Assembly (NCBI GenBank): GCA_025449115.1
Contig: JAHLKC010000016.1
Span: forward strand, 124,001 to 188,000
Reading direction: 5' to 3'
DNA from: Chytridium lagenaria
Taxonomy: Eukaryota; Chytridiomycota; Chytridiomycetes; Chytridiales; Chytridiaceae
Length of the DNA stretch: 64,000 nt
Positions 1 to 11,639 of this stretch are shown one piece after another (position 1 is the first letter of the stretch; each line of letters begins with the position of its first letter). The notes beneath the pieces were generated by a model. That model saw only the letters and a program-made list of their open reading frames with translations, was not told the origin of the DNA and searched no databases. A program made the position numbers and the translations under genes.

Positions 1-978
1 TTCTTAAGCAAGTTCTCTAGATTATCTCAGCTTCGCCTCACAGGATCCGTTCGGCTTTGGAATCGTAATGACTCAGACAGTTATCGCTTCACGATTCCGA
101 ATATGCCGCTAGAAGATGTCGATGTTGAAAAATGCACCAAAATCCCGCCACTTTTCTTCACTTCCCTTTCCAATTCTTGCCGAAATCTCAGTGTACTCAG
201 GGCTGGCGAGACATTATTTACCGATGAGAACTTCTTGGAGATTTTGATGCGATGCATGCACCTCGAGGAGTGCTACCTCCAGCATTGCGAGAACGTTACA
301 GGAAAGGCTTTGTCTCTGTGCCTGGAGCATCGGCCACGGAAACTTAAGATCTTAAACTTTTATGGTTGTCAGCATGTAACAAATGATGAGAGTGTGCCCT
401 TTGTCATTGATAACTTAGCTGCGGGATACAATGTCAGCCTCACGTCTTTAACCGTGGGGCCAATACACGAGAGCAACAAAAGTATCAACGAGTGGCGACA
501 ACTGGCCGCAAGTTTTACGGCTGATGGCGTCTTCGCGCGTATCCTCAACCTTGACTTGAGACGGGGCAGTGGCTGTGGGGATGTTTTGACAGTGTTTCCT
601 AATTTAATAAAATCATGGACACAGAGAAGCGAGTTTTCGAGTCTGAAAAGCTTCTTAAAAAAGCAACTTCGTCATCCCGCCGTCATCCAAGTTGCTGTTT
701 TTACATCATCTGAGGATCCCCATCCTTATCCGCGAAACGCACGAATGATTCCTGAGCCTTCTCCATTCCCCGCTGCTACGGCTCTCTCAGCCGCGGTTGG
801 GCGGAGGGTATTGATCGGCCTGTCACCAATGGCCAATCCTGGTTGGCTTGCCTACCTTCCTGTCCCAAGCAACATTCCTTACCATGCTGGGAGCACGGCT
901 TTCGTCGTTGTTTTATGGGAGGCGGCATCAGTCTCTTACGAGATTCAGATGGGATCTTATGCGGAAGGACACGGCAAG
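1..978 (+). CDS. Leucine-rich-repeat (F-box/AMN1-like) coding region, 5' end outside the window
   Basis: The frame is open from the first base of the window to an intron donor at 979, so the gene begins upstream. The first 130 residues read as degenerate leucine-rich repeats of the cysteine-containing F-box type, for example LEECYLQHCENVTG and LKILNFYGCQHVTN. No F-box is visible, but it would lie upstream. Residues after about 215 no longer look like LRRs and match nothing I recognise. The donor at 979 and acceptor at 1030 join this frame in phase 0 to the exon at 1031, which itself leads in phase into the glucosyltransferase. It may therefore be the N-terminal part of that protein, or a separate gene whose stop is hidden by a one-base error. 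LRR assignment is fairly secure; the gene boundary is not. Confidence 0.6.
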
Positions 979-1030
979 GTGAACCCATAACATGAGGTGT
1001 GATGGATATTGATTGTTTCTATTTATCCAG

Positions 1031-4000
1031 CCTTTTGAAAGGTTGTCGACCAGTCTTCCTGGACTACCGGAAGACTCTGTGGATGAACGTGTTAAGCAAT
1101 GGATCGCAGTCCATCCTACCCATGAGCTGATTGAGGTCGGAACTACATTAAAGACGATGGAGGATGCAGCCGAGTTTCTTCGGATGTGGCGGAAAAAGAA
1201 CCTAAAGTATCATACATTTTGGGACAACAACAGCTCCTTTGTAGATGCTTTTTGCGCTGCTATGATCGATGGTACATCTTCATGGAAAATCAGTCTTGTT
1301 GCTCCGTCAGGACAGAAGGGTGGAGTGTCCTCAATAGGCCAAGTGAATGCAACGGTGAGCGAGACTGATATCTCTTCAAACCTCGTATCTAAATCTTTAT
1401 AATCGCAGCCCTTCGATACGCCTCTCGGATATGCTGTTTGGAGGAAAAATCATGCTGCAGAAAGTTTCTGGAGCCTTCTTAGTCACCAATCCCAGCCGCA
1501 AAGGCCACTGAGGAAGGATTCGACAACATCATACTCTTTTGCCTTCAACCCCGATGGTCGAGTCAATATAGAGCTTCAAGATACTGACTTATCTATGGCG
1601 GATGACGATGACAAGACTGCATTTGAGGACTTCAAGCCTAAAAACCCCGATTTCATTGACACTTCTGGATATAATTCTGTTCCTGCCATGTCTATCGTAA
1701 TAATGATTGTAGGATCTCGAGGAGATGTACAACCCTTTATTGCTCTCGGTAAAGAATTAAAAAAGTACGGTCATCGAGTTCGACTTGCGACCCATGGTAT
1801 TTTTAGACAGTTTGTGATGGAGAATGGCCTTGAGTTTTATCCTCTTGCAGGAGATCCTAATGAACTTATGGCTTACATGGTGAAAAGTAAGTATCAAGTC
1901 ATTCCTTTTTATAAACACTCTGATATGATTAACTGATTAATTGTTTCTTATTTCTTACTATTTATATTTTTTGTCAAGATCCGGGGCTTCTCCCGAGTTT
2001 CGAATCGGTGAAGGCCGGTGACATCGGAAAGAAAAGAAAAATGATCGAAGCTATTCTTGACTCTACTTATAAAGCATGTGTCTCTGCTGATCCCGAGGAC
2101 CCATTACAGACACCCTTCGTCTGCCACGCCATCATCTCCAATCCACCCGCTTTCGGTCATATCCATTGCGCTCAACGTCTATTTGTACCTTGCCATATCT
2201 TCTTCACCATGCCCTGGAGTCCAACAAAAGCTTTTCCTCATCCTTTGGTCAACGTCAACTGTATGAGATTTAATTAACCTTTCTTAAAATCTGCTCTTTA
2301 ATGTCTGCCTTTACTAAAACATCTTATGTCCTCATCCTTTTTAGACACTAAGTCCTCACGCCCTATCACAAACATGTTTTCCTATGAACTCGTCGAGTTT
2401 ATGACATGGGAAGGTCTTGGCGATGTGATCAACAACTTTAGGAAGCAGTCGCTCGGCCTTCCGAAAATTCCCAGCACCGTTGCCCCTTCCATGTTAAAAA
2501 ATTTAGAGGTAAGTTGAATATTTTTTTCTACCAATAATTGCGTAAAAGGTCCCCCACACATACACTTGGAGTGAAGCATTAATTCCGAAGCCTTCGGATT
2601 GGGGTCCTCATATTGGTAATTTTTTTTCGCTTGGTTTGTGCTTTTGCATATAATATAATATCATGTGCAAGTTGTTTCCCTTTCTTTTGTTTAACATTGC
2701 ATACAGATATTGTCGGCTTCTTTTTCCTGGATCTCGCGTCCAACTACACACCTCCCCCTGATCTCGTCGAGTTTTTAAATGCAGGACCGCCTCCCGTTTA
2801 TATTGGTGAGCATTTTTAAGTCTTTCGCTTGTAGTATCATATTAACATCTTTACTCAGGGTTTGGATCAATCGTTGTCGACGATCCCGACGCGCTCACTC
2901 AAGTGATTTTTGATGCTGTGGAAAAGGCTGGCGTTCGAGCTCTAGTATCTAAGGGATGGGGAGGGTTGGGCGGAGAACAACTCCAAGTCCCTTCCAGCGT
3001 ATACCTTATCGGCAACTGCCCTCACGACTGGCTCTTCCAACATGTTTCCGCTGTAGTCCATCACGGAGGTGCCGGAACCACAGCCGCTGGATTGAAAGCC
3101 GGAAAACCCACTATTATCGTTCCATTTTTCGGCGATCAACCATTCTGTAAGTTTATGCGTATTTTGATCATTTGATTTGTGCTGAACTAGGATTATTTTT
3201 GTAAGGGGGTGCAATGGTTGCTTCCATCGGTGCTGGTCCCGCCCCTATCCACAACAAAAAACTAAATGCCATCCGCCTCGCCTCCGCCATCACCTTTGCC
3301 ATCCTTCCCGAAACAATCGAAGCCGCTAAAAACGCAGCCATTCAAATCAAGTCCGAAAACGGTGTTGTCGAAGGCGCGCGTTCCTTCCATCGTCATCTCC
3401 CTCTCCAAGCCATGCGATGCGACGTTGATCCAGCTCGTGTTGCTGTATGGTACGTCCCACACCTCAACATGAAGATCTCGCGATTCGTTGCCGATGCGGC
3501 TGTTTCGGGAGGGAGAATTCGGTCGGATCAACTTCTTCCTTACCGATACTCACAGTGGGAACCGGAGAGCGCGAGGAGTTCCTCGTACTTCTTTGACAAA
3601 GAGGAACACGAGGTGTTGCAAACTCAACCTGGCATACCTTCATCGCCACTCCTATCGTCTCCACACGTATCATCTCCGCATCTATCATCGACGAACTTGC
3701 AACCCCCTAGCGTTCAACCCGCCCAACCGCCGCTTTCCCCATCAGGTGGAATCAGGAAAGCAGTATCTCAAACGTCCATGAGACTTATGCATTCCATCAC
3801 CGGTAACGTGAGCCAAGGTGCAAAGATCATCACTGGGAAAATCACGTCTATGACGGCAACGGCCGCATACGCCACCGCCAACGCTGGTGGTAAAACCGTG
3901 CAAACGGGTATCGACACGATAGTGAAGAGTGCAGATGTTGCACAAAAGTCCATCGACGCCGTTGTGGAAACGCTTGTGACGAACAAAGCTGCTGTGCAGA

Positions 4001-4542
4001 AGGGGGTGGAGAAGAGCGTGGATATGGTTAATAAGGGATACGAGAAGGGCGTTGAACATACAACGCGATCGATAGGCGCCGTTAATGGGGGTATCGCGAG
4101 TTCTTCCAAGGCCGTGCAGAAGGGTGTAGAGAAGAGTGTAGACAACGTCCACAATGTTTTGTCCACACTGACTGGGCGCAATTCCTCCAGCAGCTTCGAC
4201 GAAGGCGCTCGGCCCCGTCGACTTTTCGGAAAACGGAGAGGTTCAGTTAAGACATTGGAACGGCCTTCAGTGTCTCCAAGCACGAGTCTTGAAGGTCTTG
4301 CTATTCAAACAACCCCATCAGCTTTCAAAACTCACATTCATGAACCTATTCCTGAATCACCACGAGAGGTTGTGCTTATTGAGCAAATGTCGGATTTGTC
4401 TTTAAACGAGAAGGAGTTGCCGCTTGTTGAAGATGCGGTGGATTACCCTTCTGGACCTATGGAGAGAGAGAGGGCGTTAAAGAGGTTTGATACAATATCG
4501 TCACAATATTCGCAACATGCCGATGAAGCGCAATTCAAGTAA
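1031..4542 (+). CDS. Sterol 3-beta-glucosyltransferase (UGT80/Atg26-like)
   Basis: This enzyme family transfers glucose from UDP-glucose to the 3-hydroxyl of ergosterol-type sterols at membranes. Probable exons are 1031-1354, 1409-1886, 1979-2260, 2345-2508, 2549-2615, 2707-2805, 2859-3146 and 3206-4542, all GT-AG and in phase. The GT28-type N-terminal domain shows [17 protein letters not shown], followed by [15 protein letters not shown] and [17 protein letters not shown]. The UDP-binding half has [20 protein letters not shown] and [17 protein letters not shown], then [13 protein letters not shown]. No PH or GRAM domain is seen, unlike classical Atg26. The exon 1031-1354 encodes about 108 residues of unknown type. 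The last exon adds a tail of about 250 residues with amphipathic repeats ([10 protein letters not shown] occurs twice) and a Ser/Pro-rich stretch. The true start may lie in or before the LRR frame upstream. Family assignment is certain; exact sterol substrate is inferred. Confidence 0.92.
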
Positions 4543-4704
4543 TTCAACAATAAAATCCACTGTTACTGTCTTGATGTCAAGTTTACACCACCTTTAGTCG
4601 CAACCCGTGTCTCAGCATGCATTTGGTGTCAATGTCCTGGTTTTTGAGCTGGAGCATATAAATCTAAAACCTTATCGGCGGAATGGCGTCCCTCTCAAAT
4701 TTCT

Positions 4705-6107
4705 TTGCATCCGGCATCCGACATGTCACTCCTCCGCATCCTCCGATGCCTCCTTCCCCCCTCCCTCTTTGCCACCGAAGCATCTGCGACGAAGGTCGGT
4801 TCTCCAGTCCACTCTACAGTCTATCATTCATCGCTCATTAGATCTTGCATCGCACCTTCACTAACCAACTCCCAGCCCAAGTTCACTCTTGTCATCCATG
4901 GGGGCGCCGGAGTGATCCGTCGAGAGAATCTCCCTCCCTCCAAAGAACAGCAATACCTCCTCGGTCTTAAAGAAGCGATGGATGCCGGGTACGATGTGTT
5001 GAATGCGGGTGGGTTGGCGGTGGATGCGGTTGAAGCTGCAGTGAAGGTTTTAGAGGATAACCCATTGTTTAATGCGGGGTGAGGATGCTGTTGTTCTATG
5101 CGGTTGAATTCATTTTTTTGTAGACGTGGAGCTGTGTTTTCAAGGGATGGGAATAACGTTCATGAGGTATATTTATTTTAAATCGCGTTGACGATCTGTT
5201 AGGCAGCTATTATGGATGCTTCAACCCACACAGCGGGAGCATGCACGCAGGTACCCTTCACACCACCATCGCAATCTTATCCCTTTCTTTCAGACAACCA
5301 CTGTCCGTCACCCTATCTCACTAGCGCGCACGGTCATGTCTCAAACCCCTCACGTGTTTCTCGCCGACACCGACGCAACAACTCTCGCCAAATCCTCGGG
5401 TCTTGAGATAGTGGACCCGTCGTTCTTTTACACAGGTATGAGGGTTTTGAGCGGGTTTTTGAAATAACGGGTTGACTAGAGGAACGGTGGAGACAGCATA
5501 TCGAAGGGGGTTTGGTGCCGACACTTTCAGAAGCAGATGTCGCCCCAAAGGTTTGGTTTGTTGAGAGGGTAAGCGATGTTGATGATGTTTAAATCAGGGG
5601 ACCGTTGGAGCCGTTGCAATGGACGTTCACGGAAACCTTGCCGCGGCAACGTCGACCGGTGGTAAAACGAATAAATGGAACAACAGGATCGGGGACACCC
5701 CATTGATCGGATGTGGGACGTATGCTGAAAAAGGTGTATGCGCCGTCAGCGGAACAGGGGATGGAGAGGTTGGCGCCAAGTTGCTTGATGTTGACTAAGG
5801 TCTTGCTAGTTTTTTATTAGACATTGTTCTGCTTATGACGTTGCTGCGAGGATCAAGTATGCCGGGAAGAGCGTTGAAGTTGCTGCGAGGGAGAGTGTGG
5901 AGTGGATGGGAGAATTTGGGGGGTCTGGGGGGATTATTGCGGTGGACTCTAAGGGAAATGGTACAGAAAGCTTCTTATTTATGTTAAAACGTTGCTAGTG
6001 GCTCTTCCGTTCATTCAGGTGGGATGTACCGTGGATACATTAAAGAAGATGGAGTTCCTCATGTTTCTATTTTTGAGGAAGAAGGGAAACTTCAGGTTCG
6101 TGGATGA
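4705..6107 (+). CDS. Isoaspartyl peptidase/L-asparaginase (Ntn hydrolase, asparaginase_2 family)
   Basis: These enzymes hydrolyse beta-aspartyl peptides and asparagine after autocleavage that frees an N-terminal threonine. Exons are approximately 4705-5078, 5124-5166, 5203-5250, 5294-5435, 5480-5550, 5598-5780, 5821-5960 and 6019-6107. Visible family blocks are [31 protein letters not shown], the cleavage site [19 protein letters not shown] with the nucleophile Thr at the start of the exon at 5598, and a C-terminal GGMYRGYI. The donor after 5780 is weak; choosing it restores the frame into [14 protein letters not shown]. An alternative ATG at 4683 opens a short other frame, so I prefer 4705, which adds a basic, possibly targeting, N-terminus of about 50 residues. 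It is convergent with the amine oxidase downstream, and both enzymes release ammonia. Confidence 0.9.
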
Positions 6108-6393
6108 TTTGGAAAAGGTCGCTGATTTTGAGCAGATCAACAACTTGAAAATCCCGTGGTTTAACTATAAACGGTGTACGGTTTATTAAATTGGTTTTTT
6201 AAACAATCTAAATAAGTCTTTCTAATGTTTGGTGATTGTTGACTGCAACAAACAAAGATATAAAAATAATTTTAATATAAGAGCATGATCGAACTAAAGC
6301 GTAGTGAAAGGCTTCCAGCAAAGTCGAGACTGATAATGGAAAAGAAGACAAGAAAATATGTAAAACTAAACGTCCGTGTAAGTCCTGGGAACC

Positions 6394-9281
6394 CTATGTA
6401 AGGTTCCTGACTGAACGGCACGAAACAGTCTCCAGGTGGGACACCGTAAGGCGTCGATACCCGCATTTTTGTTGGTCTTTTTCGTTCGGGGTGACGTAGG
6501 CGCCGTTACGAATATCACGGGTAGCCATTTCGTCGAAAAAGTTGAAGGGGGTGATAATGATGGAGGCGCGAGAGGCGGAGGTAGGGTGACAGGGCCGTCT
6601 TCAGAGCGGGGTACTGTATGGAGAAATGAAGAGTTATTTACAACACACTGGCGGAAGAGCAGGTTATAACGCACCATGATGGTTGCCCAAGTTGACCCAC
6701 GCCACAATATCCTCCTGGACGATCCCCTCTCCGTTCAAGAATGTCTCGAAATCAACGGGCGGCTTCAACGGCAGATTTTGGTTCAGCACATCCGATGAAC
6801 TCTGTTCCTCTTCCTTCCTCTTTGTAACCGCCATGAAATATTTCGACCAATTTGCATTCTTCAAGCTCCCACTGTTTCCCTTGATGATATTCTTGATTGG
6901 GTTCGCTGCAATGATTCTGTAACCCCTTGCATTACCCCAAGCATTCTTCTTGTCACCGTTGACGAATTTCCAGTGTGATCCAAGCCCATCTGCGGGGATG
7001 GTATCAAGCGCGAATTCGACCGGGGACGTGGTGTGGACCATACGTTTTTGAACGAGGGTTTGGGCGTCTTGGAGCCAGTCGAACTTGATTTCTTCGGTTT
7101 CAATCGAGGTGGTTTCAAATGAGTTTTGGGTGCCGGCAACGTCGAGGTCGATCTGTGAGAATTTAGACGGGAGTGAGAGGGAGGAAGGTTACCTTGTAGT
7201 TGAGGATGTGGTCGTGGAGACTTCCCATGGCGTAGGTGTGGATGCGACCGCCGTATTTGGATTCGTCCTCGGGTGTCCACCAGGTGCCTTGCATGTAACC
7301 GGATGCGGCGACTTTGATTTCAAAAGTACCATCCTATGATTTTGTTAATGCGGTATGACGAGATTTGAACTTACAAGCCAGAAAACGTAGTCGAAGATGT
7401 AATCGTAGTTGAAGACGGTCGAAACTCCGCGGATAACGAGGTTGTAGCCTTTGTTGACGCCAAAGCTAGTGGTTGTGTTAGGGGGATATTGTAATGGTGG
7501 ACTTACGAAGAGTAGGTGGCGTCTCCTTGGTCTCCCCAGTGTCTGGAAATAGGCAAGTTGCTGTCATCCTTTTACAATGAAAAAAATTAGTATTTTTTCC
7601 CCAATAACAAGGCCGAACATTTACAAAAAAAAAACTAAAACCTACTTCAAACACGCAAACGTTGTTGTAGTTGGTCTTTGCTCCAAAATCATAGTAATCC
7701 AAGTCAAAGTAAGTGGATCCCTGCGGGCAGTCATATCCATCCAATAACTCAAACATCCCTGCTCCAATACCATAATGCTCATCCAAGTACGCGGTATTAG
7801 CTTGCACAGGGTTCGATCCCGAATACTGTGCCAAAGCCGCCGCCAGCGTAACTTCATACGCGATTCTCTCGCCCTTGAATTTAACATCGAAAAGTGCCAC
7901 ACCGGTGTCTCTGTTGAACCGAATGTAGAAGGACCAACCCATCCATTCAATGTAACGTTGTTTCGGGTCGACGAGATAACGTTTTCCAGAGACATTACTA
8001 GAACGAGGGCCAGGTTTATCGTCGTTTTTACGAATGGGACCGTCGGATTTCATAGACGACCAGTCTTCACTTTCTTCTTGATACTTGCGTGGAGCTTGGA
8101 GGGTGCCGTTTTTGTAGGCGGCGGTGAGGTCCGTCGAGGGTTTTGAAGACTGGTTTTCGTAGACGTGCTGGTGAGTGATTAGATATTTTTTTGAATGTGG
8201 GATGCGGGCTTACGAAGACGGGTTTCCAGGCTGATGGGTCTGGGCCAGAGTGATCAAAGAGGGTTTGGAGACCTACGGACGGATCTAAGGAGAAAAAGTT
8301 AGTGAAGCTCTATGGATAATGTGTAGGCCACATACGTAAAGGCCATCCTTGGGTTGACCCAGTAAAGCCAGGTGCGACGGAAGGTTCCATCAGCGAGATG
8401 GGTGCAACGTCAATCCAATCGACAGTGTCGTTATCTTGATTGTAGTAAACACCACCGAAAAGCTAGTTATACAATTAGAATTAGCATTACCATCGAGAAG
8501 AGATGAAGAAGAAACTTACGTCTTGACTCAAGCCGCTTTTCGCCATGGGAATACCAATGGTGTCGGCAACGCTTTGGAACATGAGTCGTACTCTTTTCCG
8601 TCGAGTAACCTGGCGTTGAAAGGCAGTGTTTGGAGGAGGGTACTTTGTGTTCCTTCCTTTTGGGAGAGGTCCAACGAGGTATTTACGGACTTCAGGGACA
8701 GTTCCCATAACGATCGTGACCTTTTGATAAGTAAGTAATGAGCGATAAAAAAGAGTGTGATAAGAAAGGAGAACGATTACTCACCTCCGCAAACCTGTTA
8801 GGCATAGATTTTTTTCATCAAGATAAGCCAAAGCCTCCGACTTCTTTGGCAACTTCCTCTCCATCTTAAAAATGTAATTATCATACAACGTGGCCGTCTC
8901 ATATTCCGTCAGGTTCAATTCTTTCTGCTCGAACAAGAGTTTCTTGAGACTTCGGAGCTCATGGATCTCAAATTCCCTGAAAATATTATCACGGGGCGCC
9001 TTGATGGCGTTGTCAGGCATGGTGCAGATTTGGGGGGTGGTGGAGACGGGAGTCGTGGGAGCACGAGTTGAGGCAGCATCGGAGGACACAGCTTCCTTTG
9101 CAAACTTGCGGAGACGGGCCTTGGGGACCGCATTGACGGTGCCAATGAGAAGAGAGGATACGATCAAGAGTGAGAGGGTGATGAGGAGAAGGGGGGATGA
9201 GGTGCCCACCCGACTCCTTCCCCCTCGCATCGACAGAGACGAGGATGACAGAGACATGAGCGATAACGTGCGAACTGGCAC
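6394..9281 (-). CDS. Copper amine oxidase (TPQ-dependent)
   Basis: It oxidises primary amines to aldehydes with release of ammonia and hydrogen peroxide, using copper and a tyrosine-derived topaquinone. The start at 9281 gives a basic N-terminus and one hydrophobic anchor, LLLITLSLLIVSSLLIGTV, so a type II membrane or secreted form is likely. In order there follow the N-domains (PEVRKYLVGPLPKGR), WSFYIRFNRDTGVALFDVKF, EHYGIGAGMFELLDGYDCP with the catalytic-base Asp region upstream, and the topaquinone motif NYDY in STVFNYDYIFDYVFWL at about 7400. Copper-ligand type HDH is in AMGSLHDHILNYKVDLD, and the late block is EDIVAWVNLGNHH. A final intron (6674-6614) leads to PRSEDGPVT; the frame then slips by one base near 6565 before ITPFNFFDEMATRD. 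The last residues are uncertain. At least ten exons. Confidence 0.93.
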
Positions 9282-9743
9282 TTCTAGTTTTTCCGCGCAA
9301 AATAATTTGTGTCCAGAGCCCCTTTCAGCTTGTGGTTTGTATTACCAAATCGACTACCTACACCGTTTGTCTGCCTTTTGCCCAATCAAAAGTATATGCT
9401 TAGAAACCAAACTTAATTACTAAATTTTAGCCGTCATCAACGTGCGGTGATGATGGGCCCTCTGCTGTTTCAGCTCATTACCGTTGCAGGGTATGGTGCG
9501 CACTTTGCGTTCTTCCTGTAAGCCATTAAAATATAGCTGATGAGAAAAATGAAAAAAAGAACGATAATTAGGTATGCCCATGTATTAGAGTTTTTTACGC
9601 ATGAATGTATTAAAAGATTATGATTATATGTGAGGGGTATTGACACATTTAACGAGGTATTGAATATCGGATATGATGAAGCCAGAGATCAAAGCACCGT
9701 CAGATCCGTAAGATCTTGAGTTTTAAAACAATCTTGGAAGACT
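9282..9743. other. Intergenic, amine oxidase upstream region
   Basis: This holds the presumed promoter of the leftward amine oxidase gene and the 3' side of the first short peptide gene. I see no open frame, TATA box or repeat I can support here. Confidence 0.5.
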
Positions 9744-9851
9744 TTACTGGCTGGTCGGTGCAGGCGCATTGTTGGATGTAGGCTTGACGACAGCAGGCTT
9801 CTGCTTGATGGGACCGAAAGAAGGAGTACCGAATCTGATGTTGGAAGGCAT
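9744..9851 (-). CDS. Short peptide gene A, left copy (35 codons)
   Basis: The frame runs ATG to TAA and encodes a 35-residue hydrophilic peptide starting MPSNIRFGTPSFG and ending SNNAPAPTSQ, with two lysines in the middle and no signal peptide, membrane segment or cysteine. I recognise no family. A TATAAAAA box lies about 110 bases upstream (9958-9965), and the leader between is rich in CAA repeats, as in highly expressed fungal mRNAs. The right-arm copy at 17952-18059 encodes the same 35 residues although the flanking DNA has diverged, which is the best argument that this short frame is real. The stop differs between copies (TAA here, TGA there). Confidence 0.6.
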   Translation of the reverse strand: MPSNIRFGTPSFGPIKQKPAVVKPTSNNAPAPTSQ

Positions 9852-9957
9852 TCTGGAGTCTTGTTTAGGTTGAAAGGGCGAAAAGGTTGTTGTTGCAGTT
9901 GTTGACTGTTGGAGTTGCTTGGCTTGTGATGAAGGGATAGCCGATTCAACGACCTTC

Positions 9958-9965
9958 TTTTTATA
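9958..9965 (-). promoter_or_regulatory. TATA box of peptide gene A, left copy
   Basis: TATAAAAA on the minus strand, about 110 bases before the ATG at 9851. The same box in the same position precedes the right copy. Confidence 0.6.
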
Positions 9966-10140
9966 CACGGGATTGAGAGGTTTTCCATGAGATTCGACGC
10001 GACGAGGGTTTTGGGTTTTTCGTGGCGGAGAACCTTTTGTTGTTAAATATTAGGGTTTGTCATTGAATGGCATAGCCACTATTGAATTTTGAAAAAGATG
10101 CGTGATTCTACATACAGAATCCATGGGTTCATCCCCGTCG

Positions 10141-10175
10141 TTGAGCAGGATACCCTTGACGTCTCCATGCTCAAC
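10141..10175 (+). promoter_or_regulatory. CRE-like TGACGTC inside a TTGAGCA/TGCTCAA palindrome
   Basis: Upstream of peptide gene B, TTGAGCA and its inverse TGCTCAA flank a TGACGTC core at 10157-10163. TGACGTC is the usual site of ATF/CREB-type bZIP factors. The whole arrangement is kept in the right arm, with its core at 17639-17645. The role in regulation is inferred. Confidence 0.4.
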
Positions 10176-10281
10176 ATACGAAACAAAGTTGGAGTTCTAT
10201 GTTGAGGCGGTGCCCGTCGATCAATGCAGGAGGACGGTGTTGGTGAAAGGCCAAAAGCTTATCCCCTCTTATCGCTCTGCA

Positions 10282-10288
10282 TATATAA
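10282..10288 (+). promoter_or_regulatory. TATA box of peptide gene B, left copy
   Basis: TATATAA about 90 bases before the ATG at 10375; the leader in between is CA-rich and free of ATG. Confidence 0.6.
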
Positions 10289-10374
10289 CCCAAACAACAT
10301 CCACTCCAACACACAGCACACATCACACAACAAAAAAATACTCCAAACTTCAGCAACCAACCTCTTACTCCAAC

Positions 10375-10512
10375 ATGCCTGCCACCTCGACCATCAACAC
10401 CTGCATGCCGCTCATCCGCGCTCCTTTCAACCACAGGAAACCCAAGACCACCGTACCAGCACATGATCAGCAGACCACCGCAACAAGCGCAGAGCAACGT
10501 AGGGCTTTGTAG
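10375..10512 (+). CDS. Short peptide gene B, left copy (45 codons)
   Basis: ATG to TAG frame for a 45-residue basic peptide starting MPATSTINTCMPLIRAPFNH and ending AEQRRAL, with one cysteine and no signal peptide or membrane segment. I recognise no family. The N-terminus resembles peptide C (MPAITTFSNVGMPAIVP): both have MPA at the start and a second MP about ten residues later. A TATA box and a conserved palindromic CRE-like element lie upstream. The right-arm copy (17292-17429, minus) keeps the full frame with only a few substitutions. Confidence 0.6.
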   Translation: MPATSTINTCMPLIRAPFNHRKPKTTVPAHDQQTTATSAEQRRAL

Positions 10513-10847
10513 ACCGACGTTTTCTCGCTTAACCATCAGCATGGAGCAATGCTGAGACGAAAATACACGCATCAAGTTCAATTAATACACTGCATAACAC
10601 ACTCTTTAATTCTAGGCTGCATAATACCTCTTGTCATATAATTTACTTTACGAAGCCTCTTAATATATAATTACCGTTATTTATAGTAAATGGCTGAAAT
10701 GAGTCCACTCATCCAGTAAAATGTTTATTGTTTCCCGACGATCTGACTCGGGGAAAAAACTCCATCCTCCAAAGAATATTTCGAAAAGATAAACTGCATT
10801 TATTCACAAGGGTATCCAAAAAATATACAACATCCGACGGATACGCA

Positions 10848-11003
10848 TCATTGCGACAGTTTCATATTCGTCGACGTCGCTGGTGTCGGTTGAGGTGCGA
10901 CTGGCATCTTGGCTTGATTGTTGGGTTGAGGCTTGCGAGCACGGCGCATGGGTGAGACGCCGACTGTGCTTATGTTGTTGTTGCTTGTCAGGAAGGCCGG
11001 CAT
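10848..11003 (-). CDS. Short peptide gene D, left copy (51 codons)
   Basis: ATG to TGA frame for 51 residues, starting MPAFLTSNNNISTVGVSPM, with a basic stretch RRARKPQP, a second MP (MPVAPQPTPATSTN) and the end MKLSQ. It is Pro/Asn/Thr-rich, without cysteine, signal or membrane segment. A TATAAAA box lies at 11085-11091, about 85 bases upstream. The right arm keeps only a broken piece of it (16855-16960), so this may be the sole working copy. It belongs with peptides A-C by its MPA start, Pro/Thr/Asn-rich C-terminus, size and promoter layout. Function unknown. Confidence 0.5.
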   Translation of the reverse strand: MPAFLTSNNNISTVGVSPMRRARKPQPNNQAKMPVAPQPTPATSTNMKLSQ

Positions 11004-11084
11004 ACCGTGAGTTGAGGGGTAGAAAAGCTTAGGCTTGTTGAATGAGCTGTTTTGGATGATGGTTTAGGAAGGAGGGAGATATGG

Positions 11085-11091
11085 TTTTATA
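11085..11091 (-). promoter_or_regulatory. TATA box of peptide gene D
   Basis: TATAAAA on the minus strand, about 85 bases before the ATG at 11003. Confidence 0.5.
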
Positions 11092-11639
11092 GGGATGGAG
11101 ATAGAGAGGTCATGATGATGTGGGATTGATGATTGGACATGATGTGGATGATGTGATGACGGCTTTGAATACAGGTGATGGATCAAGTGACAAGTTTGCA
11201 ATCATTGTACATCATTTGTTTTCGTTAATAGATGATGAACGGAAGCGGAAGCAAAAATAATATGAGTTAAGAACTCACACGGTCCATACTATCTAAACCA
11301 TGCGAGTATCCATGAGACGTTCTAAATACATTCAAACCGTAACGATGGGTAGGTTATGCTGTGGACGGAATATGGAGTCTTTTGCTTAATTCTTTGCTCA
11401 ATGATTTGCGGAACGTCTTTGTCGCCGTATGCAATTCAACAAGGGCTTACTCATCATAAAAAGGCCTCCAATAACCAAAAATATTAATTAATAGTCACAA
11501 CTCAGATATTCAAGACATGGTATATTAAAAATGTTTACAAAATACATGATGTTCAAAATGATACGATGGCGAACGATGCTTGTACTTGTAAGGTATACGG
11601 GTATGGTAGCATTGATGTATTGGCGTTGATATCCCTTCT

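Noticed and set aside
1013..1354. Papain-like (PPPDE/LRAT) domain in the exon before the glucosyltransferase
   Set aside because: A loose likeness ([18 protein letters not shown]) lacks the catalytic Cys (NNS instead of NNC) and no His is placed, so no family is claimed.
3742..4283. Long antisense frames opposite the glucosyltransferase tail
   Set aside because: They mirror the repetitive, well-supported sense frame; the Cys/His-rich translation is a shadow.
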